Shown here: positions 35,136 to 44,568 of the stretch, in pieces
Position numbering within the stretch: position 1 is the first letter of the stretch
Layout of the letters: every line of letters begins with the position of its first letter
DNA from: Planctomycetota bacterium
Lineage (GTDB): Bacteria > Planctomycetota > B15-G4 > JADJEK01
NCBI GenBank assembly: GCA_016709145.1
Contig: JADJEK010000010.1
Location: forward strand, 1-64,000
Reading direction: 5' to 3'
Length of the DNA: 64,000 nucleotides
Notes under the pieces: model-generated
Told to the model about the DNA's origin: nothing
Database searches by the model: none
What the model saw: the letters and a program-made list of their open reading frames with translations, nothing else
Made by a program: the position numbers and the translations under genes

Positions 35136-37358
35136 TCACGGGATCGACGGCTCGTCGGGCAGATCGAGCTGCAGGCTGGTCAGTACGGGCAGCAAGCCCT
35201 CCGCCGACAACGTCGAGACGATGTTCTGCTCGATGAGGTCGACCGTGTTCGCGTCGAACTCGTGGTTCGAGACCGGCTGATTCGTCATCGCCGCGACGTA
35301 AGCCGACAACGTCGGATTCGTGGCGCCGACCGACGCTTCGAGCAAGCTCGAGAACTGCAGGCGGAGCCACGTGTCGAACGAGTCGATCCCTTCGGCTCCG
35401 GCGTCGCCGCGCATGAAGACCTGCGACGGCGACACCAATTGGGGAGCCTCCATCACGCCGACGCGATTCGTCGCGGAACCCGAGTTCAGGAAGGCCAACA
35501 GGTCCGTGTTCTCGATCCGCACGAACGCATCCGCCGTCGCAGCGGCGCTCGGCTGCACTCGCAACAGGTGCGCGAGCGTCAACGCTCCGGCCGCATTCGC
35601 GACCACGCGCTCGATCTTGCTTTCGACGGAGTCCTGGTGCAGCGCCTTCTCCGCGACGCGACTCGCGAGGTAGGCCATCGGCGTGCCGCCGCAATAGGTC
35701 GAATCGAACAACAGGTTCGAGACTCCGTTGAACTGGATCGCCTGGACCTTTTCACCGGCGCCGGTGTTGCCGAACACGATCGATCCGAACGGCGCGTTCG
35801 CCTCGTTGCGCCCGAGCACCGCGAAGATCGCCTCGCGGCACGGCGTCGCGTAGCACGCGAGCACGGCGCCGCGCAGCGCGCTGGTCGGCGCGATCACCTT
35901 GAGGTCGGCGCCGGCGAAGGTGAAGAAGTCGTCGAGTCCGTCGATCCCGGTGGGGTCGAAGCCTGTGATCGAACCGTTGTCGAACACGAACTGCAGCGCG
36001 TCGCGCTGGCCCGACGTCAACACGCCCACGGCGACCTGCGCCGCGAGCAGGTTCGAGAACTCGGTGGCCCGCGCGCCGTCCGTGAGCGCCGCCGCCGAAG
36101 TCATCGCCGGCCCCGCCGAGTAGATCTGCGAGGAGAATCGATCCACGGCCGTCGGCACGAAGGGGCGCCAGGCCAACAGGAAGTGCGGCAGCGGCACGCC
36201 GGCGGCCTCGGGAACCGGGAACTCGAGCACTTCGGTCACGACCGACGCGTCGCCCGAGTTCCACAGCGCACCGTTCTGGACGCGCAGCTTGACCGGCGGC
36301 AGCGTCAACGCCGTGAACGTCGACACTGCCGTGCTCGGGATCTGCCGATCGAGGTGCACGACGAACGCGGTCGCGGAGCGATCGATCGACGTCACCGCGA
36401 ACGTGCGCGTTCGCAGTTGCGTCGGGACCAGCGGATCGGGGAATTGCAGTTCGATCGTCGACCCGGACCGCAACTTCGCGGGGTCGAGCACGCGCCACGT
36501 CGACGCGAGCGGCAGCACCACGGTCGAGCCGTTCGCGCTGGTATCGGCTTCGAACGCGATCGTGGCCGACTGCAGGCACGAGCCCGTCCCGTCGCCGCAC
36601 GCGGTCCCGAGCACGACCGGTTCCAGCAGCTTCTTCTTCGCGACCTTCGGCGCGGCGACCTTCCACGCGACGGCGATCGATCCCGCGGCACCGACGTTGT
36701 CGAACTCCAGGCGGTACTCGCCGGAGTCTTGCAACGGGATGTTCTTGGCCGTGCGCTTCGCACCCTTCGGTTTCACGAAGGCGGTGACGTCGATCGGTCC
36801 GAGCGGGCCGATCAGGCGCACCGCGCCGATCAGCGCCGGCGAGCCCTTGACCGGCGCGACCGTGAACGAGAGCCGTGCGTCGTCGAGCGCATCGAACGTC
36901 CGTGACGCGGTAAATCCCTGCGGCGGCGTCAGCAGCGACTTCAGCGACGTCACGCCCTTCGCGAACTTGCGCTTCGTGACCACCGCGTAGTCACCGACGG
37001 TGTCGCCGGGGCCGATGATCTCGAGCGCGAGGATCATGTTCTGCGCGACGGGGAAGTTCGAGATCGTGACCTTCGACGTACCGATGCCCTTCGCGAACGG
37101 CGCGATGTCCAGCGGCGCGACGTCGTTCTTCAACGCGACGCCGGGCGCGAACCCGTTCGAACCCGTGATCGTGATCGACAGCGACATGCCTTCGATCGCC
37201 GCGATGCGGATGCGATCGACTTCACTCGGCAACGTGATCGAACCGTTGCTGCGCGCTCCGGCGGCGATGCGCCATTCGGTGCCGCGCGCGAACGGCGCGA
37301 ACGAACCGATCGAGGAGGCAACGACGAACCCGAAGATCAAGCCAGACGCGATGCGCAT
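35136..37358 (-). CDS. Large secreted protein with PPC-like beta domains, function unknown
   Basis: 740 residues from the ATG at 37358, where a signal peptide begins (MRIASGLIFGFVVASSIGSF). Residues about 25-135 and 140-260 are two beta-sandwich units resembling PPC-type domains (SITLPSEVDRIRIAAIEGMS, KNIPLQDSGEYRLEFDNVGA). Later parts are a domain with CGDGTGSCLQSATIAFEAD and helical regions without known motifs. The pairs of Cys (TACGDGTGSC, ACYATPC) suggest extracytoplasmic disulfides. I do not recognise a family; the makeup is that of planctomycete exported proteins. It converges with the ABC permease gene and diverges from the AsmA-like gene. Confidence 0.68.
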   Translation of the reverse strand: MRIASGLIFGFVVASSIGSFAPFARGTEWRIAAGARSNGSITLPSEVDRIRIAAIEGMSLSITITGSNGFAPGVALKNDVAPLDIAPFAKGIGTSKVTISNFPVAQNMILALEIIGPGDTVGDYAVVTKRKFAKGVTSLKSLLTPPQGFTASRTFDALDDARLSFTVAPVKGSPALIGAVRLIGPLGPIDVTAFVKPKGAKRTAKNIPLQDSGEYRLEFDNVGAAGSIAVAWKVAAPKVAKKKLLEPVVLGTACGDGTGSCLQSATIAFEADTSANGSTVVLPLASTWRVLDPAKLRSGSTIELQFPDPLVPTQLRTRTFAVTSIDRSATAFVVHLDRQIPSTAVSTFTALTLPPVKLRVQNGALWNSGDASVVTEVLEFPVPEAAGVPLPHFLLAWRPFVPTAVDRFSSQIYSAGPAMTSAAALTDGARATEFSNLLAAQVAVGVLTSGQRDALQFVFDNGSITGFDPTGIDGLDDFFTFAGADLKVIAPTSALRGAVLACYATPCREAIFAVLGRNEANAPFGSIVFGNTGAGEKVQAIQFNGVSNLLFDSTYCGGTPMAYLASRVAEKALHQDSVESKIERVVANAAGALTLAHLLRVQPSAAATADAFVRIENTDLLAFLNSGSATNRVGVMEAPQLVSPSQVFMRGDAGAEGIDSFDTWLRLQFSSLLEASVGATNPTLSAYVAAMTNQPVSNHEFDANTVDLIEQNIVSTLSAEGLLPVLTSLQLDLPDEPSIP

Positions 37359-37415
37359 GTGAATCCCGTTCCCGCAGTCGACCGCGGACCAATGTCCCCT
37401 GACTTCTTCCATCCC

Positions 37416-37435
37416 CCGTTCCGTGACCGGAACGG
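37416..37435. promoter_or_regulatory. 8-bp dyad near divergent promoters
   Basis: CCGTTCCG and CGGAACGG flank a 4-nt loop in the 247-bp divergent gap. A TATAAC / GTTATA hexamer lies just to the right at about 37443-37448. The dyad may be an operator overlapping the leftward transcription start. Confidence 0.35.
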
Positions 37436-37605
37436 CGTCGGAACTATAACCCCGAAGTCGCCTCCGCGCCCGGTCCCGTCGCAAGCGGCTGGGCGGAACC
37501 GGCCTCCCCGCCGGTCGACGCGGACCGTCGCGCGAGCGCGCAACAGCATTGAACCCGCCCGGGCGCTGCGCATGATGTCCCGCCCCCTGCTCCACCGAGG
37601 CCGAC

Positions 37606-39996
37606 TTGACCGCACCGTCGAAACGCCGCCGCCGTCACGTCCTGCTCGCCAGTGCGGCCGCAGCCGGGATCGCGCTGGCGCTGCTCCCGGCATTCCTAGG
37701 GACTTCGGTGGCGCGGCCGTTGTTCGAACGCATCCTCACTGCCCGTATGGGATTCGGCGTGGCGATCGAGAGTGCGTCGCTGTCGTGGCGCGGTCCGCAG
37801 GAGCTGCGTGGCTGCGCGATCGCGAGCGCCGAGGGGTTCGGCGGCGAACCCCTGTTCGCGGCCGAGTCGGTGCGGCTCGACGGGTCGCTGTGGGACCTGC
37901 TGACCCTGTCCATCCCCGGCACCGTGGAGCTGCAACGGCCCGCTCTGACCGTGATCCGCGCCCCGGGCGGGACGTCGAACCTCGATCGTTGGCTCGAGCG
38001 CCATCCGGCCGCAGGCCCCACGACTTGGCCGCGGATCGAAATCCACGACGGGCGCGCCCGCATCGAGGATCGCGGGATCGAAGCCCGCCTGGATGCGGAC
38101 GGCATCGAGGTCGCGGTCGCGGCCGGCCACATCGCAGTGCGCGCTCGCATCGCCGGCAACGACGGTGTCGGCCGCCTCGTCGTCGAAACGAGCGACGCAG
38201 CCGATGGCACGCGCTCCTCCCACATCGAGGCGCACGGCTTCGACCTCGGAGAACTCGATCCGTTGTTGCGGCCGTGGTTGCCTGCGGGCGCGCGCTGCGT
38301 CGGGCGATGCGCGTTCGATCTCACGGCCAAGCGCCAACCGGACGGATTCGTCGAGTTCGACGGCGCTGGCGCCGTCCGCGGACTGGCGTTCCCGAGTCCG
38401 TGGCTGAACGCGCTTCGCCTGCCGCTGGCATTCGCACCCGGAGAACTCTCCGACCCGCAGCTCTCGTTCGAGGGTCGCGTCACGTACGACCCGAGCAGCG
38501 GGGGCACGGAGTTCGACCGCTTCGTGTTCCGCAGCACGTTTCTCGAGCTGACCGCGAACGGTTCGTATCGCATCCCCGATGCCGCGACGCCGATCGAACT
38601 GCGCGCTTCGGTCAACTTCGATTTCCTCGCACGACGCGGGGCACCGCTGCTCGGCGAATTGCCGTTCCTCGGCGGCTCGGGGTTCGTCGTCGCGGACGTT
38701 TCGCCGATCGCCACCGACACGTATCGCGTCGTCGCACGCGGAGAGCGCGCGAACTTCGCTCTGCGCAACGGACTGCACCTCGACTTTCCCGAGGCGGCGC
38801 TCGAAACCACCGCACGCGTCGACTCGGCGCGGGACGGCATCACGTGGAGCGACTTCAAGTTCGAGACCCGCGGCGGCACGCTGACCGGTGACCTCGACTG
38901 GCGCGGCGCGGACGAGTTCGAGGCGTCGATGCGCTGGGTCGGCGATTGGCAGCCGGTGGAGACGTTCTTCACGCAATGGGAGTTCGGCACGTTCTGGGAC
39001 GGCGGCGGCGAGTTCGACGCGACGGCGCGATGGTCGCGTCGCGGCACGCGTTCGGCGCTCGCCCTCGATCTCGCCTCGGCCGACCTCGCGCTGCAGTTGT
39101 CCCCGCGCGACGGCAACTTCGTGTTCGACGACTACTTCTTCCGTGGCACGCCGTTCACCGCCAAAATCGCGGCCGAGTTCGATCCGAACGCGAGTGTTTC
39201 GACCTGGTCGGGCTCGTTGGTCGTCGATGCGCCGGGTGCGGTGATCCGCGACGACACGTTCGCGAACCTTGCGATCGCGGCGCGGCTGTCGGCCGGAGTC
39301 GTGTCGATCGAACGCTGCGAAGGTCGGGTCCACGATGGGTTCTTCCGCGCGGGCGGGTCGATCACGTTGCGTGACGGCGCGGACGCAGCGATGGCGTTCG
39401 AGTTCGAGGGGCGTGATCTCGAACTCGGCGGGCATACCAGTGAATGGTCCGGCCAGATCTGCCCCGTGTTCGCGACCGCGGGCGGTCCGTACCGCGTGAC
39501 CGGAACGCCGCGCCTGACCGGATCGATCGCCGTGTCGGGAACCGGATACGGCCTGCGATCGCTGGCGCGCAATGCGCGCGGCGAAGGCCGCATGAGCTTC
39601 ACCGCTGGGACCTTGAAGGGCTCCGACCTGCTCGCGGCCGTCGTAGGCGAGGGCGACGGCGCGGACGGCGTGCGCGTCGAAGCGATCACGACCGACGTGC
39701 GCATCGACAACGCCCGGGTCCACGCGCGGTCGAGCCTCGAGTTCGCGGCACGACCAGCGCTCGTGATCGATGGGTCGGCGGATTGGACCGGCCGCTACGA
39801 GTTCGAAGTCGACGCCCAGTCGATCGTCCCACCGGCGCTGTTCGAGCGGCATCGGGCAGACCTCGAAAGCCGTCGGTTCGCCTTGCGCGGCAACGCCGGG
39901 CGCCCGCAATTCGCACTTCCGGACCTGAAGCGCTGGGCCGAACTCGACGCACGTGGCGAGCTCGCGGCCGAACTGGAGCGCCTACCTCCACCGTGA
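37606..39996 (+). CDS. AsmA/YhdP-like envelope protein
   Basis: 796 residues, TTG start with GAGG just upstream. A single N-terminal membrane helix (HVLLASAAAAGIALALLPAF) is followed by the AsmA-type opening FERILTARMGFGVAIESASL and long beta-rich repeats of the taco-like lipid-bridge proteins, for example PAALTVI-type strands VELQRPALTVIRAPGGTSNL, FVVADVSPIATDTYRVVARG and GPYRVTGTPRLTGSIAVSGT. AsmA-family proteins lie in the envelope and are thought to help move phospholipids between membranes. A second member lies at 48704-52264. The N-terminus and a Gly-rich, repetitive strand pattern give good support for the fold, less for the precise function. Confidence 0.75.
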   Translation: MTAPSKRRRRHVLLASAAAAGIALALLPAFLGTSVARPLFERILTARMGFGVAIESASLSWRGPQELRGCAIASAEGFGGEPLFAAESVRLDGSLWDLLTLSIPGTVELQRPALTVIRAPGGTSNLDRWLERHPAAGPTTWPRIEIHDGRARIEDRGIEARLDADGIEVAVAAGHIAVRARIAGNDGVGRLVVETSDAADGTRSSHIEAHGFDLGELDPLLRPWLPAGARCVGRCAFDLTAKRQPDGFVEFDGAGAVRGLAFPSPWLNALRLPLAFAPGELSDPQLSFEGRVTYDPSSGGTEFDRFVFRSTFLELTANGSYRIPDAATPIELRASVNFDFLARRGAPLLGELPFLGGSGFVVADVSPIATDTYRVVARGERANFALRNGLHLDFPEAALETTARVDSARDGITWSDFKFETRGGTLTGDLDWRGADEFEASMRWVGDWQPVETFFTQWEFGTFWDGGGEFDATARWSRRGTRSALALDLASADLALQLSPRDGNFVFDDYFFRGTPFTAKIAAEFDPNASVSTWSGSLVVDAPGAVIRDDTFANLAIAARLSAGVVSIERCEGRVHDGFFRAGGSITLRDGADAAMAFEFEGRDLELGGHTSEWSGQICPVFATAGGPYRVTGTPRLTGSIAVSGTGYGLRSLARNARGEGRMSFTAGTLKGSDLLAAVVGEGDGADGVRVEAITTDVRIDNARVHARSSLEFAARPALVIDGSADWTGRYEFEVDAQSIVPPALFERHRADLESRRFALRGNAGRPQFALPDLKRWAELDARGELAAELERLPPP

Positions 39997-40197
39997 GCGC
40001 GAGTTCCGGCCGGGGCCGCGTTCGTGCGCCGTCGAGCCCACGAGGTCGACGCGAAGTTCGAAACTGCGCGTGGAACCAGTGCTTCAAGTCGCTGAAGTCG
40101 GAGCGTATGGTGGCCGCCGTAGGAATGGTTTCGGCGGGCGGCTCATGGCGGGGCCTCCTGGCCGATCTTCGGGTCGCCGTGAGGAAGACGGAAGCCG

Positions 40198-40926
40198 ATG
40201 GAACGGCAGAACGCAGGCTCTCCCGATTGGGCCGAGCGCCTGTTGCGCGTGACGCGCAACCTCGGGGAGCGCACGGATCGACAGGTGTTCGTGGACGAGA
40301 TCACGCGGGGCGCGCTCGAGATCGGGCTCGGCCAGCGCGCGTACGCGGTGCTGATGAATGGCGACACGTTCGCGGTGGAAGCCGCGCACGGTGAAGCACC
40401 ACGCGCCGACGTCGCGCAGGATCCGCGCAAGCGCGGCGCCCGTTTGGCGATCGCCGCGGTGCGCGCGGCACAGGACCCACGCCGCGAAGCGACGATGCTC
40501 GCACCCGAGATCCTCGGCAGGAGCATCGCGTTCCCCTTCGTCGTCAAGGACCACCTTGCCGGCGCGGTGATCGTCGACGCCGATCAGCCGATCGTCGCGA
40601 ACGGACGCGAGGCCGCGTTCACCGCGGTCTTCGTCGCGCTCGCGGCTCGTCTGTTCGCGAAGAGCGGCGCGGCTGCCGCGAACGAGACCAAGGCGATCCG
40701 ACCGGGCCACCCCGGCCACAAGGACGGACTCGCGTTGGAGGGCGTCGGTGCGGTCAAGTACCTGAAGACCGTCGCCGAACTCGAACGTGACGCGATCGAA
40801 CTCGCGCTGCGCCAGACCAACTGGAGCAAGGAAGAGGCAGCCAAGCGCCTCGGGATCTCGCGCGCGTCGATCTACATGAAGGTCAAGAAGTTCGGCCTGC
40901 AGAAGCCGCCGGCCGCGCAGTTCTGA
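40198..40926 (+). CDS. GAF-domain regulator with Fis-type DNA-binding helix
   Basis: 242 residues. Residues about 10-165 are a GAF-type sensor domain (LGERTDRQVFVDEITRGALE, IAFPFVVKDHLAGAVIVDAD). After a linker rich in Ala and Lys, residues 195-240 are a Fis-type helix-turn-helix (LERDAIELALRQTNWSKEEA, AKRLGISRASIYMKVKKFGL). There is no AAA+ domain, so it is not a normal sigma-54 activator but resembles the C-terminus of one joined to a sensor. It probably binds DNA in response to a small ligand. Its 3' end faces the zincin/ftcD/hutI operon, with a hairpin between them. The 201 bp before it show nothing distinct. Confidence 0.83.
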   Translation: MERQNAGSPDWAERLLRVTRNLGERTDRQVFVDEITRGALEIGLGQRAYAVLMNGDTFAVEAAHGEAPRADVAQDPRKRGARLAIAAVRAAQDPRREATMLAPEILGRSIAFPFVVKDHLAGAVIVDADQPIVANGREAAFTAVFVALAARLFAKSGAAAANETKAIRPGHPGHKDGLALEGVGAVKYLKTVAELERDAIELALRQTNWSKEEAAKRLGISRASIYMKVKKFGLQKPPAAQF

Positions 40927-40938
40927 CCACGCCTGCGT

Positions 40939-40959
40939 GGGGGCCCCACTGCAGCCCCC
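40939..40959. terminator. Bidirectional terminator-like hairpin between convergent genes
   Basis: GGGGGC at 40939-40944 pairs with GCCCCC at 40954-40959 around a 9-nt loop, extended by GCG/CGC after a mismatch. It lies in the 40-bp space between the GAF regulator stop and the converging zincin-like stop. Confidence 0.55.
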
Positions 40960-40966
40960 TGCGCGT

Positions 40967-42247
40967 TCACTGCGGCTTGATCGTCGGCCGCAGGTCGTCG
41001 TCGGGATTCTTGTCGCGACCGCGCGGAATGCGTGCCGTAGGGCCGTCCTTGGGCTTCAGCGAGTATTCGTTCTTCACGAACTCGACCCAGCCCTCGACGA
41101 ATTGCGGCACCGTGAGGTCGTAGGCTTCCTTGAGCGCGTCGCGCGTCGCCAGCTGACGTTCGCCCTTCATCAGGCCGAGCATCTCGTCCATGCGCGTCGG
41201 GTCGTACCACATCAGGTAATCGACCCAGGACCACGCGAATTGCACGTCGCGCGAGTTCAGGTCCTCGACGGACTTCTGCAGGATCTCCTGGAACGACGGG
41301 TACTCGTTCGCCATCACGGCGGCCTTGACGTTCTTCTCCCAGTTCTTGCCCTTCCAGTGCTCGAACACGCCGGCCTCACGACCGCAGCGCACGCGCGGCG
41401 GTCCGAAGTTGCGGATCTCCATGTAGAACGAGAGACCCTCGTAGACCCAGCCGTAGCGCTGGAACAGCCACCATTTGTGCTCGCGCACGTCGTTCACGAG
41501 GTGGTGACTGACGCGATGCGTCAGCGTCTGGTACAGGTCGAAGTCCTCGCGGATCTCCTTCTTGTCGAGCCACATGATGTGGCACGACCCCTTGGCGCCC
41601 GTCGCTTCGGCGACGTAGCTCCCGGTTCCGATCAGCGACGTGCCGTTGCCGCCACCGCCACCTTGGTTCGTCATCAGCGGCGCGATCTGTTGCCAGTGCT
41701 TCTGCAGCTCGAGGATCACGACGCGGTGCTGCGTGCGATTGGTCTCGGACTCCGAGATCCCGAGCAGCGCGTGCGTCTGACGCAACAGCAGTTCGAGGCG
41801 ATCGGCGTAGAGGTGCGCGGCCTTGTGCTTGTCGTAGTAGACGCGGCCGACTTGCAACTTCGGGATGTCCCACGTCAACACGAAGTGCTCGGTCTCGATG
41901 TGCACCGGCGTCGACTTCGTGCGTGAGTCGACTTCGGCCTCGCGCGCCTCGAGCCAGGCCTTGCGCTTGCCGAACTCGCCGTCGAACTCGCGTTGCGCGC
42001 GCGCCTGGACCGACGGCGTGCGGCACTTCGGGCACGGGATCCACGGCAGCCCGAGCGATTCCGGATGGGCCCGCATCTGCTCGGAGCACTTGCGGCAGTT
42101 CTGCTCGAACTCGGTTTCCTGCGGCTTGATGTCGACGTCGATGCGCCCGGTCGTGTGGCAATCGGGGCACAAGTCCTCGCTCGGATCCTGCGCGAACGTA
42201 GGCCCTCCGAACACGAAGGCGGTGACGAGCGCGAGGGAGAGTCGCAT
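40967..42247 (-). CDS. Secreted zincin-like protein with CxxC zinc-ribbon N-terminus and altered catalytic motif
   Basis: 426 residues. A signal peptide (MRLSLALVTAFVFGGPTFAQ) is followed by CPDC, CRKC and CPKC pairs within the next 60 residues, resembling DnaJ-type or rubredoxin-like zinc knuckles. The gluzincin-like domain comes next, with LYQTLTHRVSHHLVNDVREH at about residue 243 where LxHExxHxL is expected. Both His remain but the catalytic Glu is replaced by Val. The following WVYEGLSFYMEIRNFG corresponds to the WLxEGLAxY motif. It may bind zinc without being a peptidase. It lies 6 bp after ftcD, so it is probably the third gene of the hutI-ftcD transcript, an odd partner for histidine degradation. 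Confidence 0.73.
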   Translation of the reverse strand: MRLSLALVTAFVFGGPTFAQDPSEDLCPDCHTTGRIDVDIKPQETEFEQNCRKCSEQMRAHPESLGLPWIPCPKCRTPSVQARAQREFDGEFGKRKAWLEAREAEVDSRTKSTPVHIETEHFVLTWDIPKLQVGRVYYDKHKAAHLYADRLELLLRQTHALLGISESETNRTQHRVVILELQKHWQQIAPLMTNQGGGGGNGTSLIGTGSYVAEATGAKGSCHIMWLDKKEIREDFDLYQTLTHRVSHHLVNDVREHKWWLFQRYGWVYEGLSFYMEIRNFGPPRVRCGREAGVFEHWKGKNWEKNVKAAVMANEYPSFQEILQKSVEDLNSRDVQFAWSWVDYLMWYDPTRMDEMLGLMKGERQLATRDALKEAYDLTVPQFVEGWVEFVKNEYSLKPKDGPTARIPRGRDKNPDDDLRPTIKPQ

Positions 42248-42253
42248 GCGTCC

Positions 42254-43159
42254 TCACTCCAGTCCGAGCAGGGATTCGATGATCTGTTTGCGCGCGTCGA
42301 AGCCGCGGAGTCGAACGTGCTTCGCAGTGGGCTCGTCGAGCGCGGCGCGCGGCGCGAGACCGACGAGTTCGCTCTCTTCGACCTCGACTCCGGCAGCGGC
42401 GGCTTGCGCGGCGACGGCATCGTACACGGTGCGGATCGGCGTCACGGTGTAGTTGGTGAGGTTCATCGAGACCTGCACCAAACCACGTTCGGCGAGATCG
42501 AAACCCATCGCCTTCACGCAGCGGAAGCCGCCGTCCTTCTCGCGGATGCTCTTCGCGATCGCCTTCGCGAGCTTCAGGTCACGCGTCGCGAGATCGATGT
42601 TGTAGGCCACGAGGAAGAAGCGCGCGCCGACCGCCATGCAGCCCGCGGTCGGGTGGATGGCGTTGGGACCGAAGTCCGGTACTCGCTCGGGGTCTTTGCC
42701 GATCAGGTCCTTCAGGCCCTCGAACTCCGGCGCGCGGACGTCGGCGAGGTTGCGGCGCTCGGGTCGCGTGGCGGCGTGCTCGTAGAGGTACACAGGGATG
42801 CCGAGTTCTCGGCCGATGCGTTCGCCCGTCGAGCGCGCCATCGCGGCGCAACCGTCGAGGTCGATGCCGCGCACCGGCACGAACGGCAGCACGTCGCACG
42901 CACCCATGCGCTTGTGTTGACCACGATGCGTGTTGAGGTCGATCACGCGCGCCGCGACCTGCACTCCCGCGAACGCAGCCGCTTCGACCGGCGCACGCGG
43001 TCCGACGAACGTGACGACGCTGCGGTTGTGGTCCGGGTCCATCTCTTCGCCGAGCAACGTCACGCCGCGGACCGCGCGGATGGCGTCGACGATCTGACGG
43101 ACGACCTCGGGCCGACGCCCTTCGGAGAAGTTCGGGACGCACTCGACGATCTCGCTCAC
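42254..43159 (-). CDS. ftcD: Glutamate formimidoyltransferase
   Basis: 301 residues, the size of the single-domain formiminotransferase (no cyclodeaminase half). It moves the formimino group of N-formimino-glutamate to tetrahydrofolate, a late step of one histidine degradation route. Signature start EIVECVPNFSEGRRPEVVRQ, then LGEEMDPDHNRSVVTFVG, IDLNTHRGQHKRMGACDVLP and MNLTNYTVTPIRTVYD are characteristic. The GTG at 43159 has GGAGAG 8 nt upstream; the longer open frame upstream enters hutI. It lies 40 bp after hutI. Confidence 0.95.
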   Translation of the reverse strand: MSEIVECVPNFSEGRRPEVVRQIVDAIRAVRGVTLLGEEMDPDHNRSVVTFVGPRAPVEAAAFAGVQVAARVIDLNTHRGQHKRMGACDVLPFVPVRGIDLDGCAAMARSTGERIGRELGIPVYLYEHAATRPERRNLADVRAPEFEGLKDLIGKDPERVPDFGPNAIHPTAGCMAVGARFFLVAYNIDLATRDLKLAKAIAKSIREKDGGFRCVKAMGFDLAERGLVQVSMNLTNYTVTPIRTVYDAVAAQAAAAGVEVEESELVGLAPRAALDEPTAKHVRLRGFDARKQIIESLLGLE

Positions 43160-43199
43160 GGCAGACTCTCCAAGGCGACGGTACGGGTCGGGGCCAGGT

Positions 43200-44453
43200 T
43201 CACGCGGATGCGCGCACGACGCGCCCCTCCTTGACCACGGCGTGGACGCGCGACGCGCCCAACTCGTAGCCGAGGAACAGGTGCGACGAACGCGCGAGCA
43301 CGACGAGATCCGCCTGCATGCCGGGCTCGATGCGCCCGATCCGGTCATGCAGACGCAAGGAATACGCGGCGTTGACCGTCGCGGCCGCGATCGATTCCGC
43401 GACCGTCAGGCGCAACAGGCAGCACGCGAGCGCGATCGAAAGCGGCATCGACGTCGTGTACGAAGTGCCGGGGTTGAAGTCCGTGGCGATCGCGACGGGG
43501 ACCCGCGCGGCGATCAACGCGCGGGCCGGCGGGATGGCTTTCACACCCAGCGAAAGCACGGTCGCAGGGAGCAGCACGGCGGTGGTCCCCGCTCGTGCCA
43601 GTGCTCCGATCGCTTCGGGCGTGACCTTGCATAGGTGGTCGGCCGACGCGGCTCCGAGTTCGGCCGCCAATTCCGACGCGCCGATCTGCGCGAGTTCGTC
43701 GGCGTGCACGCGCAATTGGAACCCTTGATCGCGCGCGGCGGTCAACACGGCGCGGGCTTCGTCGAGCGTGAACGCCCCGTCGTCGCAGAACACGTCGCAC
43801 GCTCGCGCGAGTCCGCGGCGCTTCACTTCGGGCAGGGCCTGCTCGCCCAGGAACGCGACGTAGTCGCCACGCCGCGTCTTGAACTCCTCGGGCATCTGGT
43901 GCGCGCCGAGGAAGGTCGAGAACACCTCGAGCGCGTGGTCGGCCGCGACTCGACGCAGGATCTCGAGCGAGCGCAGTTCGTCGTCGAGGTTCAAGCCGTA
44001 GCCCGACTTGGCTTCGATCGTCGTGGTCCCGTCGTCGAGGAAGCGTTCGAAGTGACGCCGCACGCCGGCCTCGAGGTCCGCCGTCGACGCCGCACGGAGG
44101 CTGCGCACCGACGAGAAGATGCCGCCGCCCGCCGCGGTGATCTCTTGGTAGGTCTTGCCGCGCAGGCGCAGGTCGAACTCGCGTTCGCGCGTCGCCGCGA
44201 ACACCGGATGCGTGTGCGCGTCGACGAATCCGGGCAGCACGATGCCGCCGGCGGCGTCGAGCGTGCGCCGCGGCGCGAATCGGGCCGCGATCGAACGCGC
44301 CGGACCGACGGCGACGATGCGACCGGCGCGGATCGCGACCGCCCCATCGGGTTCGATGCCGAGGTCGTCGAGCGCCGCGCCCACCCGCGGCACCGGGCCG
44401 CGCAGCGTGAGCACCTCGGCCGCATTGGTCACGAGCAAGTCGCATGGATCCAT
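43200..44453 (-). CDS. hutI: Imidazolonepropionase
   Basis: 417 residues, normal for HutI. It hydrolyses 4-imidazolone-5-propionate to N-formimino-glutamate, the substrate of the next gene. The amidohydrolase metal motif is PGFVDAHTHPVFAATREREF; further signatures are TYQEITAAGGGIFSSVR, TIEAKSGYGLNLDDELRSL and VHADELAQIGASELAAELGA with metal-binding His. The Asp of ATDFNPGTSYTTSMPL is conserved. The start MDPCDLL at 44453 was chosen as the first with coding sense; TACGAT lies 10 nt upstream. hutH and hutU are not in the window. Confidence 0.95.
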   Translation of the reverse strand: MDPCDLLVTNAAEVLTLRGPVPRVGAALDDLGIEPDGAVAIRAGRIVAVGPARSIAARFAPRRTLDAAGGIVLPGFVDAHTHPVFAATREREFDLRLRGKTYQEITAAGGGIFSSVRSLRAASTADLEAGVRRHFERFLDDGTTTIEAKSGYGLNLDDELRSLEILRRVAADHALEVFSTFLGAHQMPEEFKTRRGDYVAFLGEQALPEVKRRGLARACDVFCDDGAFTLDEARAVLTAARDQGFQLRVHADELAQIGASELAAELGAASADHLCKVTPEAIGALARAGTTAVLLPATVLSLGVKAIPPARALIAARVPVAIATDFNPGTSYTTSMPLSIALACCLLRLTVAESIAAATVNAAYSLRLHDRIGRIEPGMQADLVVLARSSHLFLGYELGASRVHAVVKEGRVVRASA

Positions 44454-44568
44454 GGCGCGGCGGATCGTACCGGCGCCCACGGCCGATGTTCCGCCGCTCT
44501 CCGCGAGTCCGCCGCGGTCCCGCGAGAAGTCGATCAAGAGCCCCCGGTCGAATCCCGATAAGACGTCG

